Below, piece after piece: positions 45,088-57,380 of a stretch of DNA of 64,000 nucleotides. Position numbers and translations under genes: made by a program. Under the pieces are notes generated by a model. That model saw only the letters and a program-made list of their open reading frames with translations. It did no database searches and was not told where the DNA came from. Origin of the DNA: Fagopyrum homotropicum (lineage: Eukaryota > Streptophyta > Magnoliopsida > Caryophyllales > Polygonaceae); contig BSWB01000003.1 of the NCBI GenBank assembly GCA_033239125.1, positions 131,182,320 to 131,246,319 on the forward strand, read 5' to 3'. The number at the start of each line of letters is the position of its first letter. Positions within the stretch are counted from its first letter, which is position 1.

Positions 45088-45974
45088 TTCGATAATACAA
45101 GAAAAATGAACCAATTTTTTCCTATATCCTTCGACAAGTAGGCTTCTCACATGAATCAATTTTTTTTCTTCATGATTTAAAAAATAAAAATAAATCCCAT
45201 TGTTATTCCTAAAAAGAATCATGTGCCATGACTCACTATCGTCATTCGTCACATCACAAGAGTTGTTTTTCTTTTGTGACTATTCTACACTGAAAGCTAA
45301 AAGTATTGGAATTTGCATATTATTACATAGGTGACCAACAATATTTTCGTTTTCTATTTTCATTTCCCTATCATTAATATATTTTAAAAATAAATTTAAA
45401 CCTCATTATCACTCCTAGTAAAATATTTTGTCTCATACTAGTCAAATCGGACGTACTAATGCTAGTATATAAAATTATAAATCATGATTTACCAAAACTT
45501 TAAAGTACTGAAAATACTCATAAGAATACTAAGAAATCATAAAAATAGTGTTGTCTTCTTAGTTAATTAAAAAAAAGAAGTCATCTTCTAGTCGTGACAC
45601 AAACTCTTCCCTTTTGTCATTCGATCATGCACTCTGTTTTTGTAATCCTTTAGCAGAGTAATTAATAGAATTTTTCAACTCAAACTCCCATTGTAAGGTG
45701 CGGAAGAACTTCATCATGAGATAAGGGGCTTTCTCTCCCTTCAACTGACACAACAAGCAAGAAAGATCAAACGTGAAATAAATAAATTCAGGACATGTTA
45801 TAAATAAAGATTGGGCACAATGAAACAACGATTGTTTATTCACCTCATTTAGAAATAATATGACTGAAGTTTCACTCTTATGCTTTCAAGACACCATTTT
45901 GAAGTCATTTATATAAACAAATATGAATGATAAAGCATTTACTTGGACAAGAGAGAATAGACAGACACATCCCA
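45088..45974. other. Intergenic DNA
   Basis: AT-rich, with no supported gene or element. Confidence 0.5.
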
Positions 45975-45979
45975 ATACT

Positions 45980-46542
45980 TGTTGAGATGTGTGGATATAT
46001 TGTCCCACATCGACAATATGATAATAACCGAACATAGTATATAAGAGCTAGGGCTACTCCTCCTATTGCCAATTGGTTTTAGGATGGAACCCCGAAAGCT
46101 TATGTGTTAGGTTCATTTGTGGCGTGCATCCCCTCCACGTCTTAGACCCGCCGGATTATAAAAAGATAAAGATAAAAATTTAACATGGTATCAGAGCTAC
46201 GGTTCGTGCGGGTCTCGTAATCCTGTGTTTGGGTGTTATGGTTAGCGAGTATGCTTTCCGCCCATTTGGCTAAGCCGGCCTTAAGGCTTTGTTGTCAAGT
46301 GCAACTAGTTCAGGATAGTTGCACTTGAGGGGGGAGTGTTGAGATGTGTGGATATATTGTCCCACATCGACAATATGATAATAACCGAACCTAGTATATA
46401 AGAGGTAGGGCTACTCCTCCTATTGCCAATTGGTTTTAGGATGGAACCCCGAAAGCTTATGTGTTAGGTTCATTTGTGGCGTGCATCCCCTCCACGTCTT
46501 AGACCCGCCGGATTATAAAAAGATAAAGATAAAAATTTAACA
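45980..46542 (+). mobile_element. TRIM (563 bp, two 206-bp LTRs)
   Basis: Complete terminal-repeat retrotransposon in miniature. LTRs are 45980-46185 and 46337-46542 (TGTTGAGATGTG to aaatttaaCA), differing at only a few bases. Primer site TGGTATCAGAGC at 46186-46197; polypurine tract gaggggggag at 46327-46336. The 5-bp target duplication atact is at 45975-45979 and 46543-46547. The LTR has a tatataaga TATA-like box. No coding. The 5S-like motif of Cassandra TRIMs is not seen. Confidence 0.93.
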
Positions 46543-46547
46543 ATACT

Positions 46548-47124
46548 CATGACAATTTTGCTTAGGCTAGAGCAAAATTAAATATGAATGTTAAAACAAT
46601 AAATTGTAGTGATACATATGTTTCTGTCGGAGGCTTTAAGAGGTTATTCTAATCTCATATGTATACAAAATTTTTAGTTATATGGTAAGTAAGGTTCCAC
46701 ACATTGATAATCCGGGCATGATTTATGCATAAACATGGATATGAAGTTTCAAATCAACACTGCACCTAAATTCGACAAATACTCCTCCGTCTTTTGTTTC
46801 CTGTAACACCAGCCATAGAGTACCAGTTTACTTTTCAAGAACATGGCCTAGTTTCATAGATCTCTTGATTTGAAAATGAATATGTATTAGATTAGTATAG
46901 AGGATGATGATGAGAAAATACCACTGTATTTTCATTTTCGAGTTTGTTGAGAGGATTATCAAGGTTTGTTCCGCCCATAGATCCTACTAAAACAATTAGC
47001 TTAACACCAACATTGATTGCATAATGTAGTTTTAAATGTGAAGATCAACAAACCTTTTCATCCGTTTACTCAAGTTTGTCACACACTGATTTCATGACAG
47101 GTAAGAAATCGTTCAAAAGCACAT
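46548..47124. other. Intergenic DNA
   Basis: No supported gene or element. Confidence 0.5.
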
Positions 47125-48240
47125 TGATACGCACTTAGATGCCGATGCTATCCGTGTCTCTGTCCCTCTCGGCCCGTCTAGTGACATGTCTTGTCTTCAC
47201 TATATCATGACACGAAGCTGACCAATTTTGACAACATAATAATATAAGGGATATTTATTATGGAATATACCCTTCTAAGCTTTCTCATTGGTCCGGCTTT
47301 TTACACCTTTCTTTTTGGATATTTAATTCCGACATTTAAATTTAGTCTTTTCATTTCAGAGCTTTAATTCCGACACTTAATTTAGATCTTTTATTTTGGA
47401 ACTTAATTCCGACCATTAATTATTTCTTTTACTTATGACCATTCATTTCAGCCGCGTCCCCTATATAAAAGGATGTTTGGCTTATTTGTAAAAAGATGTT
47501 CAAAGTAATCGAGTTTAGTTGAAGGTAAAATCCTCCTCCTTGATTTGGGCATATCACATCTCCCCTCTCAAAACTCTTCACTTGATTTTCGATCCAAGCC
47601 TCTACCTTCGAGGATTATTCAAGAATCAACTCAATCAACCCACTTCACGGCTTGCCCGATCCATCTTGATCGGATTAACCCATCACTTCTGTCTCCATCT
47701 CCAAAGCTTCTGCCAACCAAATTCTACCCTTCGAATCCATCCACACATCAACTTAATAAGTAGTTGACGCTTAAGCTCGGTCTAGATCCAAAGTTCATCC
47801 TTGATGTATCCAAGGACACATCAGATTGGTATCAGAGAAAGGGATCGAGGCTAAGTTTCTTTACTTTTTTTTCTTGATCGTTCTTTAGTGTTCTTCGTCA
47901 TTCTTCAGCATGACGATGATGGTTCTTTTGATGAGGATGAGGAATGGTTGTCTCCTTCATACCCTCCAAAGGGCAAACAAACCAACAATGGGTACCGACA
48001 ATATTCACATGGCCAATGGTGAGCCTATCATTAGGACGAGAATTGGTTGCCTCCTCCATACCCACCAAGGCCGAAACAAAAATTTCATAGGCACCAACAC
48101 TTGAAAGAACAAATAGTAATAATGACATCTACACCCAAGTCTCGCATGATGCATAAACAACCCAAAACTACTATAACTCTCATAGATAAACATTCAAGGG
48201 ATACATATCATCCTAAACATCATAGATCATCAATGTAGTC
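47125..48240 (+). mobile_element. Divergent, truncated relative of the 39-43 kb LTR element
   Basis: LTR at 47125-47823 (TGATACGCACTTAG to acacaTCA) with a TATA-like ctatataaaagg near 47460, followed by a primer site TGGTATCAGAG at 47826. The layout, the LTR start, the gatccaagcct and cgaggat words near the LTR end and the leader gttcttc words match the array at 39236. The body breaks off near 48240 and no second LTR is found. Confidence 0.8.
47910..48120 (+). pseudogene. Broken homologue of the WLPPP/leucine-zipper protein
   Basis: In the frame matching the 297-aa protein one reads DDDGSFDEDEEWLSPSYPPKGKQT and, after a stop and a frame change, ENWLPPPYPPRPKQ. So both tryptophan-Pro modules are recognisable here, but the start codon is out of frame and stops follow. 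Conservation of the twin module between such diverged copies suggests it matters to the family. Confidence 0.65.
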
Positions 48241-48400
48241 GGGATCTCTAGACCCTAGAACGAATGAGTTTAGAAAGACATACCAGAACAAAAATTTTAA
48301 GCTTTATTAATCGAAGAGAAAATGACCGGTTGGGCGATTGGTATGGAGTGGTCGGCTGATCGACTCTACAAATGTCAACTTGTCTCTGAAACTTTCGAAT
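48241..48400. other. Intergenic DNA
   Basis: No feature recognised; contains ggttgggcgattgg-type words that recur at 48790-48850. Confidence 0.4.
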
Positions 48401-48749
48401 GAAAACTGGATGAAAAACCTAATGACTGAAAAACCTAATAGGTGAAAAGCCTTATTTTATAGGGAGTATGGCTAACCTAAACCTCCTAAGGTTTACGATC
48501 TAGAGACTCACACACCCTATCTTTTAACCTAAACATATAGAATCGTCCAAACGAACTCACTAAAAGATAAACTAAAATATAGAAAACTGGATGGAAAATC
48601 TAATGACTGAAAAACCTAATAGGTGAAAAGCCTTATTTATAGGGAGTACGACTAACCTAATCCTCTTACAGTTTGCAATCTAGAATCTACCAAACCCTAT
48701 ACTTTAACCTAAACATATAGAATTCTCCAAACGGACTAACTAAAAGATA
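48401..48749 (+). repeat. Tandem duplication, two units of about 160-190 bp
   Basis: Unit 1 (48401-48591) and unit 2 (48592-48749) both begin gaaaactggatg and contain cctaataggtgaaaagcctt, atagggagta, and ctaaacatatagaat; a third start (gaaaactag) follows at 48750. Units differ by substitutions and a short deletion. No gene. Confidence 0.85.
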
Positions 48750-50554
48750 GAAAACTAGAAAAGTGAAATAACGTCGAAGAGCAAATCGTTGTGGGACCGG
48801 TTGGCCGATCGATGAGGTCTAGTCGGTTGATTGCTTCAGAAATGAAACGAATGACTTCGCTCTTGGAAAATAGTCATGTGCTCGGCAATGTTGAAGGTCG
48901 ACCAACTAGTGGCTGGTGGTCGATTCCAAAGCCTCGACAAAGTCCTTGATCCTTACTCTCAAATCTCAATTAATTCCGTCATAGCCTATACTTCATTGAC
49001 CGCATGGAGAACCTTAGTGTGTCGAGAATATTTTTAGTAAATAGATCTATTTTATCTACATAAACGCCTATAATGCCTACAATGTGATTAACACACCGGC
49101 ATATCTCCAAAAACACAAAAGGGGAGAAAATTTGTCAATAAGCAATCCTAATATGACCAAAAGGTTTAAGGGAAGGATAATAATAATAATGGTGAAAAAA
49201 GATGCTATCAAATACCCCATTCTTGAACCTTACTTGTCATCAAGTAGAATACGAGTCTTGTGCATAGAAGTATCTTCGGATTGTGTTTTTATCGTTTTGT
49301 GATCAATCGACCGATGTATGGACATTAGTCAACTGACCGGTGGTTATTACCATAACGTTATCAAACTACAATGTTTTGTTTTATTGCAACTATTATATGA
49401 ATCAAGAGATCTATTGTAGGGTTGTAACGTCGTCGGGGTATGAAGAACAAGGTAGGAAAAAAATTTCATTATGTTGTAAAAATCCAGGATTTATGTGGAT
49501 TATTCGAGCATCATTTGAGAAATTGGTCGGCCGATTGATGGACATTAGTCAGCTGACCGGTGGTTATTTTGACCACCGTGCCCGCCTTATCTTATATCTT
49601 GATTAATTTCACATCGAACCCATATGGTATGTGTGGTGATTTAGATTATTGAACTTATTTATTATCTTTGATTTTTACAACTTGGTTATTTCCGATATTA
49701 TTGATACTAAATCACACAATAAAAAATACTTTATTTCTCCCTTATTTCTACGAATTGTGTTTTTATCGTTTTGTGATCAATCGACCGATTGAACCATCTG
49801 GTAGGCCAATTTGTGTGTTTTCCTCCCTTCGTGATTATGTTATTTGTTTTGGCTTCATCATCTGATCTAATCGGACGATATCCTTTGTTTAATCGGCAAT
49901 CTTTGTGTTTTTGTTCCATTAAATTGTATTTCCGTGTTTTAGTATTATGATTTTGTAATTAATATGTCAAATTATTACCCTTTCCCTAATGTTCGATCCT
50001 AAAACTTTTACTACAATCGGATCTTGTATTTTTGAGATTTGAGGTCACACATTTCAGCCTTCATCACTCATCTTCGGACATCATGTCGCACATACTTCAA
50101 ACACACCCTTGAGATCCCACTGCTTTGCAACAAACCTATTGTCACACATGTTGTCCCAAATTGTCCAGGTCAAGACCCGACCATCCTTACATGTTTGTGG
50201 TTGTGGCTACAATGGTAAAGGGTATCCTCCCCAAATTTCAATAGTTGTGTTTGTGTGTGTTGGGTGTCATGGCTTTGTGTAATTTTCAAAATAGCCATAT
50301 GTGCGGCACCCACTTCATATTAGCCAGTGTACACCAAACCTGACTTTTAAGTGTCTTGGCCTGGTAATGGTGCTAGCATTTTGTGTAGGGAAAGTGAGCT
50401 TCTGACAAGGGTCAAATATCTATAAACCTCATATTTTTCGGGACTGAGCGGGCTTTGACAAAAAAAATAAGCCCGTTTATCTAGGTTGAGTCCAACTGTC
50501 GGATTGGACTCGTGTCTGAGCCTGTCCGAAAGCCTGGACCGGGATTTTTTTAAT
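48750..50554. other. Intergenic DNA with dispersed short repeats
   Basis: No gene. The phrase ttgtgtttttatcgttttg followed by tgatcaatcgaccga occurs at 49281-49313 and 49755-49788, and gacattagtc-a/g-ctgaccggtgg at 49321-49342 and 49541-49562. These and the similar words at 48320-48360 and 48790-48850 suggest a decayed LTR element, but no ends or coding are recognisable. Confidence 0.5.
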
Positions 50555-52800
50555 AGTTATCTTGATGTATATCAATTGTCACATACTTCATACTAATAAA
50601 CGACTCTCCGACCTCAATCATCCTCCCTCAAAGAGGACTTCGGCAAGGTGACCCCCTCTCACCTCTTCTTTTCAACTTAGGGGTTGAAATCTTGGCAAGA
50701 AACATACAGAAAATTTGCTACAACTAATCCGAAATTAATAGGCTACCATATCACAAGAAATAGATAATCAATTCCTTTCTTAGCCTTTGCCGACGTCATA
50801 ATAATTTTCACAAAGGGTACAATGGATGCAAGTTCCAAAATACTCCCGGTCCTTACAGACTATTGTTCCATTTCAGGACAGGTGATAAATTATCATAAAT
50901 CAACATTCTAAACAACACTCAATGTTGAAGAAAGTAGTAGAAGGATTCAATTGCACATAGGAATCCAATCTTCTACCAATCTAGAACAATATCTTGGATT
51001 CCCTATTATCAACGGAAGAGTCAATAAGGATATATTTAGCTCGATCATTTTAAGATCAAAATAACAACTGACTAGATGGAAAGCTTCGTCACTATCACAA
51101 GAAGGAAGAATTAACAACGCTAATAAAAGCCAATATCAATGTTAAGCCTATCTTTCTTATCCAGGATTTTATGCTACCCACGAACATACACAATGAATTA
51201 GATAGAATAAACAAAAAATTCTTTTGGACTAAGGGCCCTAATTTTCATCCACTCATCAATTGGGATAAAGTCTACAAATCTAGATCTTTAGGTGGTTCGG
51301 AAATTAGGAGAGTTGAAGATATGAACAAAACAGTGCAAATGAAATTACTATGGAAAATAATAGAAGAAAAATACCTTAAAGGTACGTGATTATGGAACTA
51401 TAAATGTGCGAAAATTACCTCATGCAAATTGGAAATGGAAGAAACTCATGAAGTTACGCGAAGATTTTAACAAAGGTATTAGATGGCGAGTGAGTGGTGG
51501 TAAAATGATTCGCTTTTGGGAAGATAGATGGATCTCAAATAAACCCCTACTCGATTTTGCGACGAATAAATCAAACATAGATCAAAAAACACTAATTTCT
51601 ACTTTTATCGCGGACAAAAATTGAAATCATCATCTTCTAGAACAATTAGAAAACCTCCTACCACAAGATATTATAAAAAAAAAATAAAGGCTTACAAACT
51701 CCCAAAATGTGGTATTAGAAATAGATTTTATTTGGCGGCCAATGAAGAAGGTTGATACTTAACAAAATTTGCAGTGGAACTGATACAAAAACGGAAAATT
51801 GACATAACCTCGGATAAAACATGGATTTGAAAACTTGATATAATGCCCACAGTTAAAAACTTCTTATGGAAACTGTCCCTCGATGATATCACAACAAAAG
51901 AGAACCTGGAAAAGCAAAAAATATCAATTATGATGCATTGTGAATTTTGTGATCACCATACGGAAAGTGCTAAACATCTCTTCTTTGCCAGCCCCTTTAC
52001 AATACATAATATGATAACACCAAAATAATAATAATTATTCAAAACTATGACATCACAAATCGGAAAATCGTTGACATCCTCAATGAGATTCGAGGGAAAT
52101 TTGGTATAACTGATTTAATCCATTTGGTGGTTATCTGGTTGAATATATGGCTTGCATGAAACCAAAGAGTCTTCAACAAGAAAAAACACCACCAAACCTA
52201 AAACAAAATGCAATGATCCAATTTAAAAATTGGAATAAAGCAAATGCAAAACAACTAGAGACTAATAGAAACCAACCAGAGAAGAAGAGAAAAAAATAAG
52301 AACATTTGTTGGCAAAGACCAAAGGAAGGTTTCACCAAGTTGAACTTTGATGCATTTAAAAACCAATCAGACCTCTTCACTTTTGGATACATCTTACGAG
52401 TTAACATGACTAGACCGCTAGCCATAGGGAAAGGAAGATGTTGCGCAAATTCCGTCCTTGAAGTAGAAGCGTTTGCCCTGCGATAGGGCCTCTAAAAGGC
52501 TGCCAACATTGGTATTCTATCCAACGAGATTGAAGGTGACAACCTTACGCTCATCAATGCAATTAACCAAATATGGAAGCCACCATGGGAGACGGATATG
52601 ATCATCTCGGACGTCTACACCTTGATATCCGGTTTTGATCGGTTCTACGTTCAACATATGTTTAGGGAAATCAACACCATAACAGACAGGCTTGCATTGC
52701 ATGGTTTCGATCCGACGATTAGAAATGAAGTGCTATAGGATGACGTTGAAAACCTCATCCATTTGGATGTTGTGGGAAGGACGGTTTTTAGGAAGTAACC
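50555..52800 (+). pseudogene. 5'-truncated L1-type LINE ORF2 remnant
   Basis: The reading begins inside reverse transcriptase (ISIVTYFILINDSPTS, then PQRGLRQGDPLSPLLFNL at about 50620). The catalytic FADD box reads FADVIIIF (second Asp lost). The thumb (NLEQYLGFPIINGR), zinc-finger region (FWEDRWISNKPLL; NFLWKLSLDDITT; MHCEFCDHHTESAKHLFFA) and C-terminal RNase H-like domain (KLNFDAFKN at 52340; EVEAFALR; GDNLTLINAI) follow. Frame breaks are frequent. It is the same broad class as the LINE at 12-18 kb, but that copy lacks this 3' part. The 3' end near 52800 has no clear poly(A). Confidence 0.83.
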
Positions 52801-53083
52801 CTACCACTTCGCTTAACCTTGTATCAAAGAAATAAGTTATATAGTCTTTAATTTATGTTATGCAATCTGTATATTTAATGTACTTAGATTTTGTTAAATT
52901 TGTTATAATTATACCTAAAATTATAATTACATATAATATTATATATTATTTAATATCTTTATTTATTTAGTTTTATTAATTTGGTCTAGGATTTTTGGCA
53001 TAACCGGACTTCTCTTTGCCCAAATCCGCCTGTTTTCCGGACGGTCCGAAGATGACTATGTCTAATTATCACATAGGACCAAA

Positions 53084-53095
<12 letters not shown>
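52801..53095. other. Intergenic AT-rich DNA
   Basis: Possible LINE 3' UTR and flank; no feature recognised. Confidence 0.4.

Positions 53096-53149
<54 letters not shown>
53096..53149. repeat. (AT)n microsatellite
   Basis: About 27 AT units in a run. Confidence 0.95.
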
Positions 53150-53151
<2 letters not shown>

Positions 53152-54131
53152 CAACCTAATAATAATCAATTTATTAAAAATCGTAAAAGAAATAGTCGAA
53201 GAGTATATAATTGAAAGGATATGACAAATAATTCTTTTCAATAATAGAATTATCGAGATTGAGTGTGAAAACTGAAGTCTATTTAAATGATTTATATTTT
53301 TTATTTTTTTGAATTAAATATATATACTTGTTATTTTAAGGACCCTCGTTTTATGTTATATATATATATACTTTTATTATCAATTTATTAGTTTAAAATG
53401 TAATGAGGCTATAATGAGTCTTAAATTTATTTTTTTAATTTTTTAATTATTTTATAATGATTTTTTAATGTAATATATTAAGAATGGGTGTAGAGAGAAA
53501 ACAAATGAAAACACAATGGTACCAAGAGGAATTTTGAAACTTAGTAGTTACCAAGAGGAAAAATCCAAACCTTGAGGGCACCAAGAGGAAAATCTCAATA
53601 TATATATATTAAAACTAAGGTTGAGTAGAATTTGTTCGGTTTATTGGTCAAACGTGTTGATTTCGGTTCAAATTGAGCGTTGACCGTTTATAAGTGATTC
53701 AGATAGCGATTTATTAGTTATTAGTTTCAATTCGGTCTAAAACCGTGTTTTTTTGGTTTGAACTGAATATAAATACATCTATATAATTATCTTAAACATT
53801 TAACCTAGCTAGTAGCATCTCTATGCCTTCAAAGCGTTTAGCCTAGTATCCCGTCGGATACGAGGATAAGCCGACCGTCAACTCTTTGTTACTATTTATC
53901 TCCTCCAACGTATTCCATGTGAGTAAACCTAAACCCTTCACTTATTCCCTAAATCTAAATCTTAATCAATCAGATAATTAACCATATCATATAGCACAAA
54001 TCGTCCCCTGTTACACTACAAAGACTACAACTTTACCTATTCCCAATAAAAACATGCTCAACTAACCTTCCATCACTGGTCGACCTCTATGTTATCATCG
54101 CTGTGCTATCCTCGGGTTCAATTCATTATTC
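53150..54131. other. Intergenic AT-rich DNA
   Basis: No gene. 53510-53600 repeats the phrase accaagaggaaa three times; 53620-53760 is rich in ttcggttt words, like the flank of the LTR array. Confidence 0.5.
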
Positions 54132-54399
54132 AGAGCATCCCCAACAGTTTCTCTAAACTCTTCTTCAAAATGGAGAATTAAAAGTAAAAATCTGCCCTTT
54201 ATATTTTTATCAAATCCAACAGATTCCCTATCTTGGAGAATTCTCCATTTATTTAAAGAATGTCTTCAAATTTAGGGAAGACTCCCTACTTTTTCCCATT
54301 ATTCTCCATTTTGGAGAATGAAATGGAGAATCTGTTGGACTACAAAATCATTAAAATTCTCCAAATATTCTAAAATGGAGAAGCTATTGGGGATGCTCT
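54132..54399. mobile_element. Foldback MITE (268 bp)
   Basis: Left end agagcatccccaacag-ttctc; right end read backwards agagcatccccaatagcttctc. Several internal ctccattttgga-type words give further self-pairing (54168-54180, 54240-54250, 54300-54320, 54370-54382). No coding, and no clear target duplication. GAGCATCCCCAA ends are widespread in plant MITEs. Confidence 0.75.
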
Positions 54400-54410
54400 C
54401 ACACTACTCA

Positions 54411-55362
54411 TGAAGAGAGTTGTGAATAGAGAGCTTGTCTTGTTCCATTGGTTAAACAATGTTTATATAGGAAAATATAAAGAGATAAAATAATGATCTA
54501 ATAGTAAAAAATAAGATCAAAAGATAAACTAACAACTAAAGTATAAGCTAAACATATGATCTAATATACTAGTTCCAATATACTGGACACATACTCTAAC
54601 ACTTCCCCTCAAGCTAGAGGAGTGATCCAACAACTCCAAGCTTGAACAGTAGAAACTTGAAGAAGAGCTAGCTTGATGTAACTTCCTTCCTTCATCATCG
54701 GTCTTTATTTGGTTGGCGTCGATATGACGTCGGTGGATTGGACCCTAAGACGCAGGTTGATTATCATATTAGAGTAAGTTTTGGGCCCTATGACTCAGGT
54801 TGATTAGCGTCCTAGGACTAGGACCCTAGGACGCATGTAGATTAGCATCCTAAGGTAAGTTTTGATTAGCGTTCTAGGGTCCTAGGACGCGGTAGATTAG
54901 CGCCCTAATGTAAGTTTTGGGCCCTATGACACAGGTTGATTAGCGTCCTAGGGTCCGCAGGTAGATTAGCGCCCTAAGGTTAGTTTTGGGCCCTAGGACG
55001 CATGTTGATCCTAGGACGCAGGTTGATCCTAGGACGCAGGTAGATTAGCGTCCGAAGGTAAGTTTTTTGTTTAGGTAGGTTTTGTGTTTAGGATGAACAA
55101 TAGAGAACAAAGTATTTTCTGATACCGCGGACAAAGTACACTCTGATACCGCAACCAAAGTCTTATGTGATACCGCCGCCATCACCGCCGTGATGGCGAC
55201 GGCGATGACGGTGCAACTAGGGTTTTGTTTTGTGCGGAAGCGTAGGTTAAGGAAAGTGCTCTAATACCATGAAGAGATTTGTGAATAGGAAAACTTGTCT
55301 TATTCCATTGGTCAAACAATGTTTATATAGGAAAATATAAAGAGATAAAATAACAAACTAAG
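54411..55362 (-). mobile_element. Small non-autonomous copia-type LTR element, 5' LTR truncated
   Basis: Read on the minus strand: 5' LTR end ...ctcttca at 55270, then primer site TGGTATTAGAG (55269-55259, one base from the usual tRNA-iMet site), a body of about 650 bp, a polypurine tract cttgaggggaag (54602-54613), and a 3' LTR TGTTAGAGTATG...ctcttca (54601-54411, 191 bp). The 5' LTR matches only its last roughly 93 bp and is cut off at about 55362. No coding; the body is mainly a minisatellite. Confidence 0.75.
54737..55066. repeat. Minisatellite rich in cctaggacgcaggt
   Basis: About eight imperfect units built from taagttttgggcccta, ggacgcaggttgat and tagcgtcctagg. It fills the body of the short copia-type element. 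Confidence 0.88.
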
Positions 55363-55550
55363 GGCCCGTTTGGTTTTAACTCCGGAATCGGAAACGGAAT
55401 GGAAACGAATCTAATCCATACGTATACCTTGTACATGAAAGTTTTTGGAATCATTCCTCGTGGTTTGAAGTAATTGGAGTAGAGTTTGATTACTTTTGAT
55501 ACCCTATAGGGTAACAAAATGTGGGAAAGCAAGTGCATTTTGCACTAAAC
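55363..55550. mobile_element. MITE left end, truncated by the Athila-like LTR
   Basis: Begins gggcccgtttggtttt, a common plant MITE terminus, with tccggaatcggaaacgg inside. The matching right end is missing where the LTR begins at 55551. Confidence 0.4.
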
Positions 55551-57364
55551 TGTTACGCTAAGATCGTGATGCGCAAATGGGTTTTAAATTTATACTCGTG
55601 ATATTTATCCTAACTCCTAGCGAACCCGCAGTGTACGGGACGTTTGTAGAAAGATAAGTATTCCGAGGTCGAACACAAAGACTAAGGTGAAATTGATTCA
55701 ATTTGTGATTGAGTTTAGTAAGGATCTAGGTTGAAGAAAAAGAAAGAAATAAAGAAATGAAAATCTCAAATGTTTTTAGTTGGTTTTTGGTGATCAATCA
55801 AGGATCATAATTCATGCAAAGTAAACAATCAAACTAAACTAAGAATCAACACAAACGAACAAGCTAAACAAGATAATGATCAAGGAAAGAAAAGACGGAT
55901 TCTAGGGGTTGGAAGTTCCGGTTATGGCATAGGACTCAAGTTATCTATTCATTCTTTGGATTAACTATGATATGTTGGGATTTAATGTATCTATTTTGGG
56001 ATCAATTATCGGGTAGGTCTCATGATCCAACTAGTCCACTCCTAAGGTCTCATTACCGGGTAAGTCTCTAAGAGCCTAAGGATAGGAATTCTACACAAAC
56101 CGGATTGTTAATTAGGGGTCTAACCTATCCTTACCGGGTAAGTCTTTGAAAGGGAAGTCCTAAACAACTATCCTAGCACATCTAATCCAATGGCGGCTTA
56201 TTAGGCTCACCACTACCTAAGGTTTGTTATCTTTAGATTCTAAGAGCAAGGATTACCGGGTAAGTCTCTCCTAACACTTAGTTACTACACTAGGTTACCC
56301 TAGGGTAGGTTAAACTCAACAAACACTTAGGGTTTCAACATTTTATAGGTCTAAGGCAAGATCCTTCGAACCAGGGAAAATCACGGTTTGTTCTACCAGA
56401 ACCACGGCCGTGGTTCTTCAAGAACTACCCGTGATTTCTAACAGCAGCTAAGTTCATAAACAAAAGTCATCCAAAGATAAATCTAAGTCCGTCCTATCAC
56501 AACCCTAGCCATAACCATCCTTTCCTTACCCTAGAACCACATCAATTTAGCCTACAACATTCATAATAGAAATCGAAACAAACAAACACAAAATCATAAC
56601 ATCCATTGCAAGATAATGAAGGAAAAGAGATGAACAAGTGAACTTAAAAACAAACCAATCTGAAAATAGAATAAGAGCAACTTACAACCCTTCCAAAGGA
56701 AGGTTTAAAGGTTCACAAAACTCTAGAAATAGAATCCGGAATACAAGAAAGCTATGGTGTGTGTGCTTCTTCTCCTCTTCAATGGAGCTCTTCTTCTTCT
56801 CTTTGACACTTTCCTTCCTAGAAAAATCTTCTTCTTGAGAGAATATATTTGTTAGAGAAATGGATAATGGATGAGCTGCTCCCAAACTATCCCAGCTGCC
56901 TCTCACAATCCATGAAGGACCACTTTTATAACAAACTTGCATGAGCTGTCCATGAGAGTCGTGGCACAGCTGTCACAAGAATCTGGCAAAATCCACGGTT
57001 GATTCCACGGCCGTGGTTTGTCAGAGAACCGTGATTCTATGCAGAAACTTCGCCTTTGATCATTAGGTTATGATTTGGTGCATGGCTAGTGTTGGCAAGG
57101 TTCCATGAGTCCTCCTTAGCCCTTGATTTGTGCCCTAATGAGTCCGAGGGTGTGTCATCTAGATGAACGATCCTCAAACGCATCGTTTTAGCTCTAAACT
57201 TCCCGAAATACCTACAAAACGCACACAAGTCCGTGTAGACGTCTATCTCGGCAAAATACATGAATTGAGTGCAAAACGTCTCGAACTAATGCTAAACCGT
57301 GCATGAATGAGTGAGAAATCTACCTAAATGATTACATAAATCTAGATCATAAATCGTGTTATCA
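55551..57364 (-). repeat. 3' LTR of the Athila-like element (1814 bp)
   Basis: On the minus strand it starts TGATAACACGATTTATG and ends cttagcgtaaCA. It contains several taccgggtaagtct motifs and two ccacggccgtgg palindromes (56402-56413, 57005-57016). The fragment at 34137-35483 is the same LTR family. Confidence 0.88.
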
Positions 57365-57380
57365 AAATACCCCATACTTA
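57365..57380 (-). promoter_or_regulatory. Polypurine tract
   Basis: The minus strand reads agtatggggtatttt immediately before the LTR, the usual plus-strand primer position and a form typical of Athila/Tat elements. Confidence 0.7.

Noticed and set aside
45980..46542. Cassandra-type TRIM with 5S rRNA promoter
   Set aside because: The LTR has no recognisable 5S internal control region (A-IE-C boxes); only the general TRIM layout fits.
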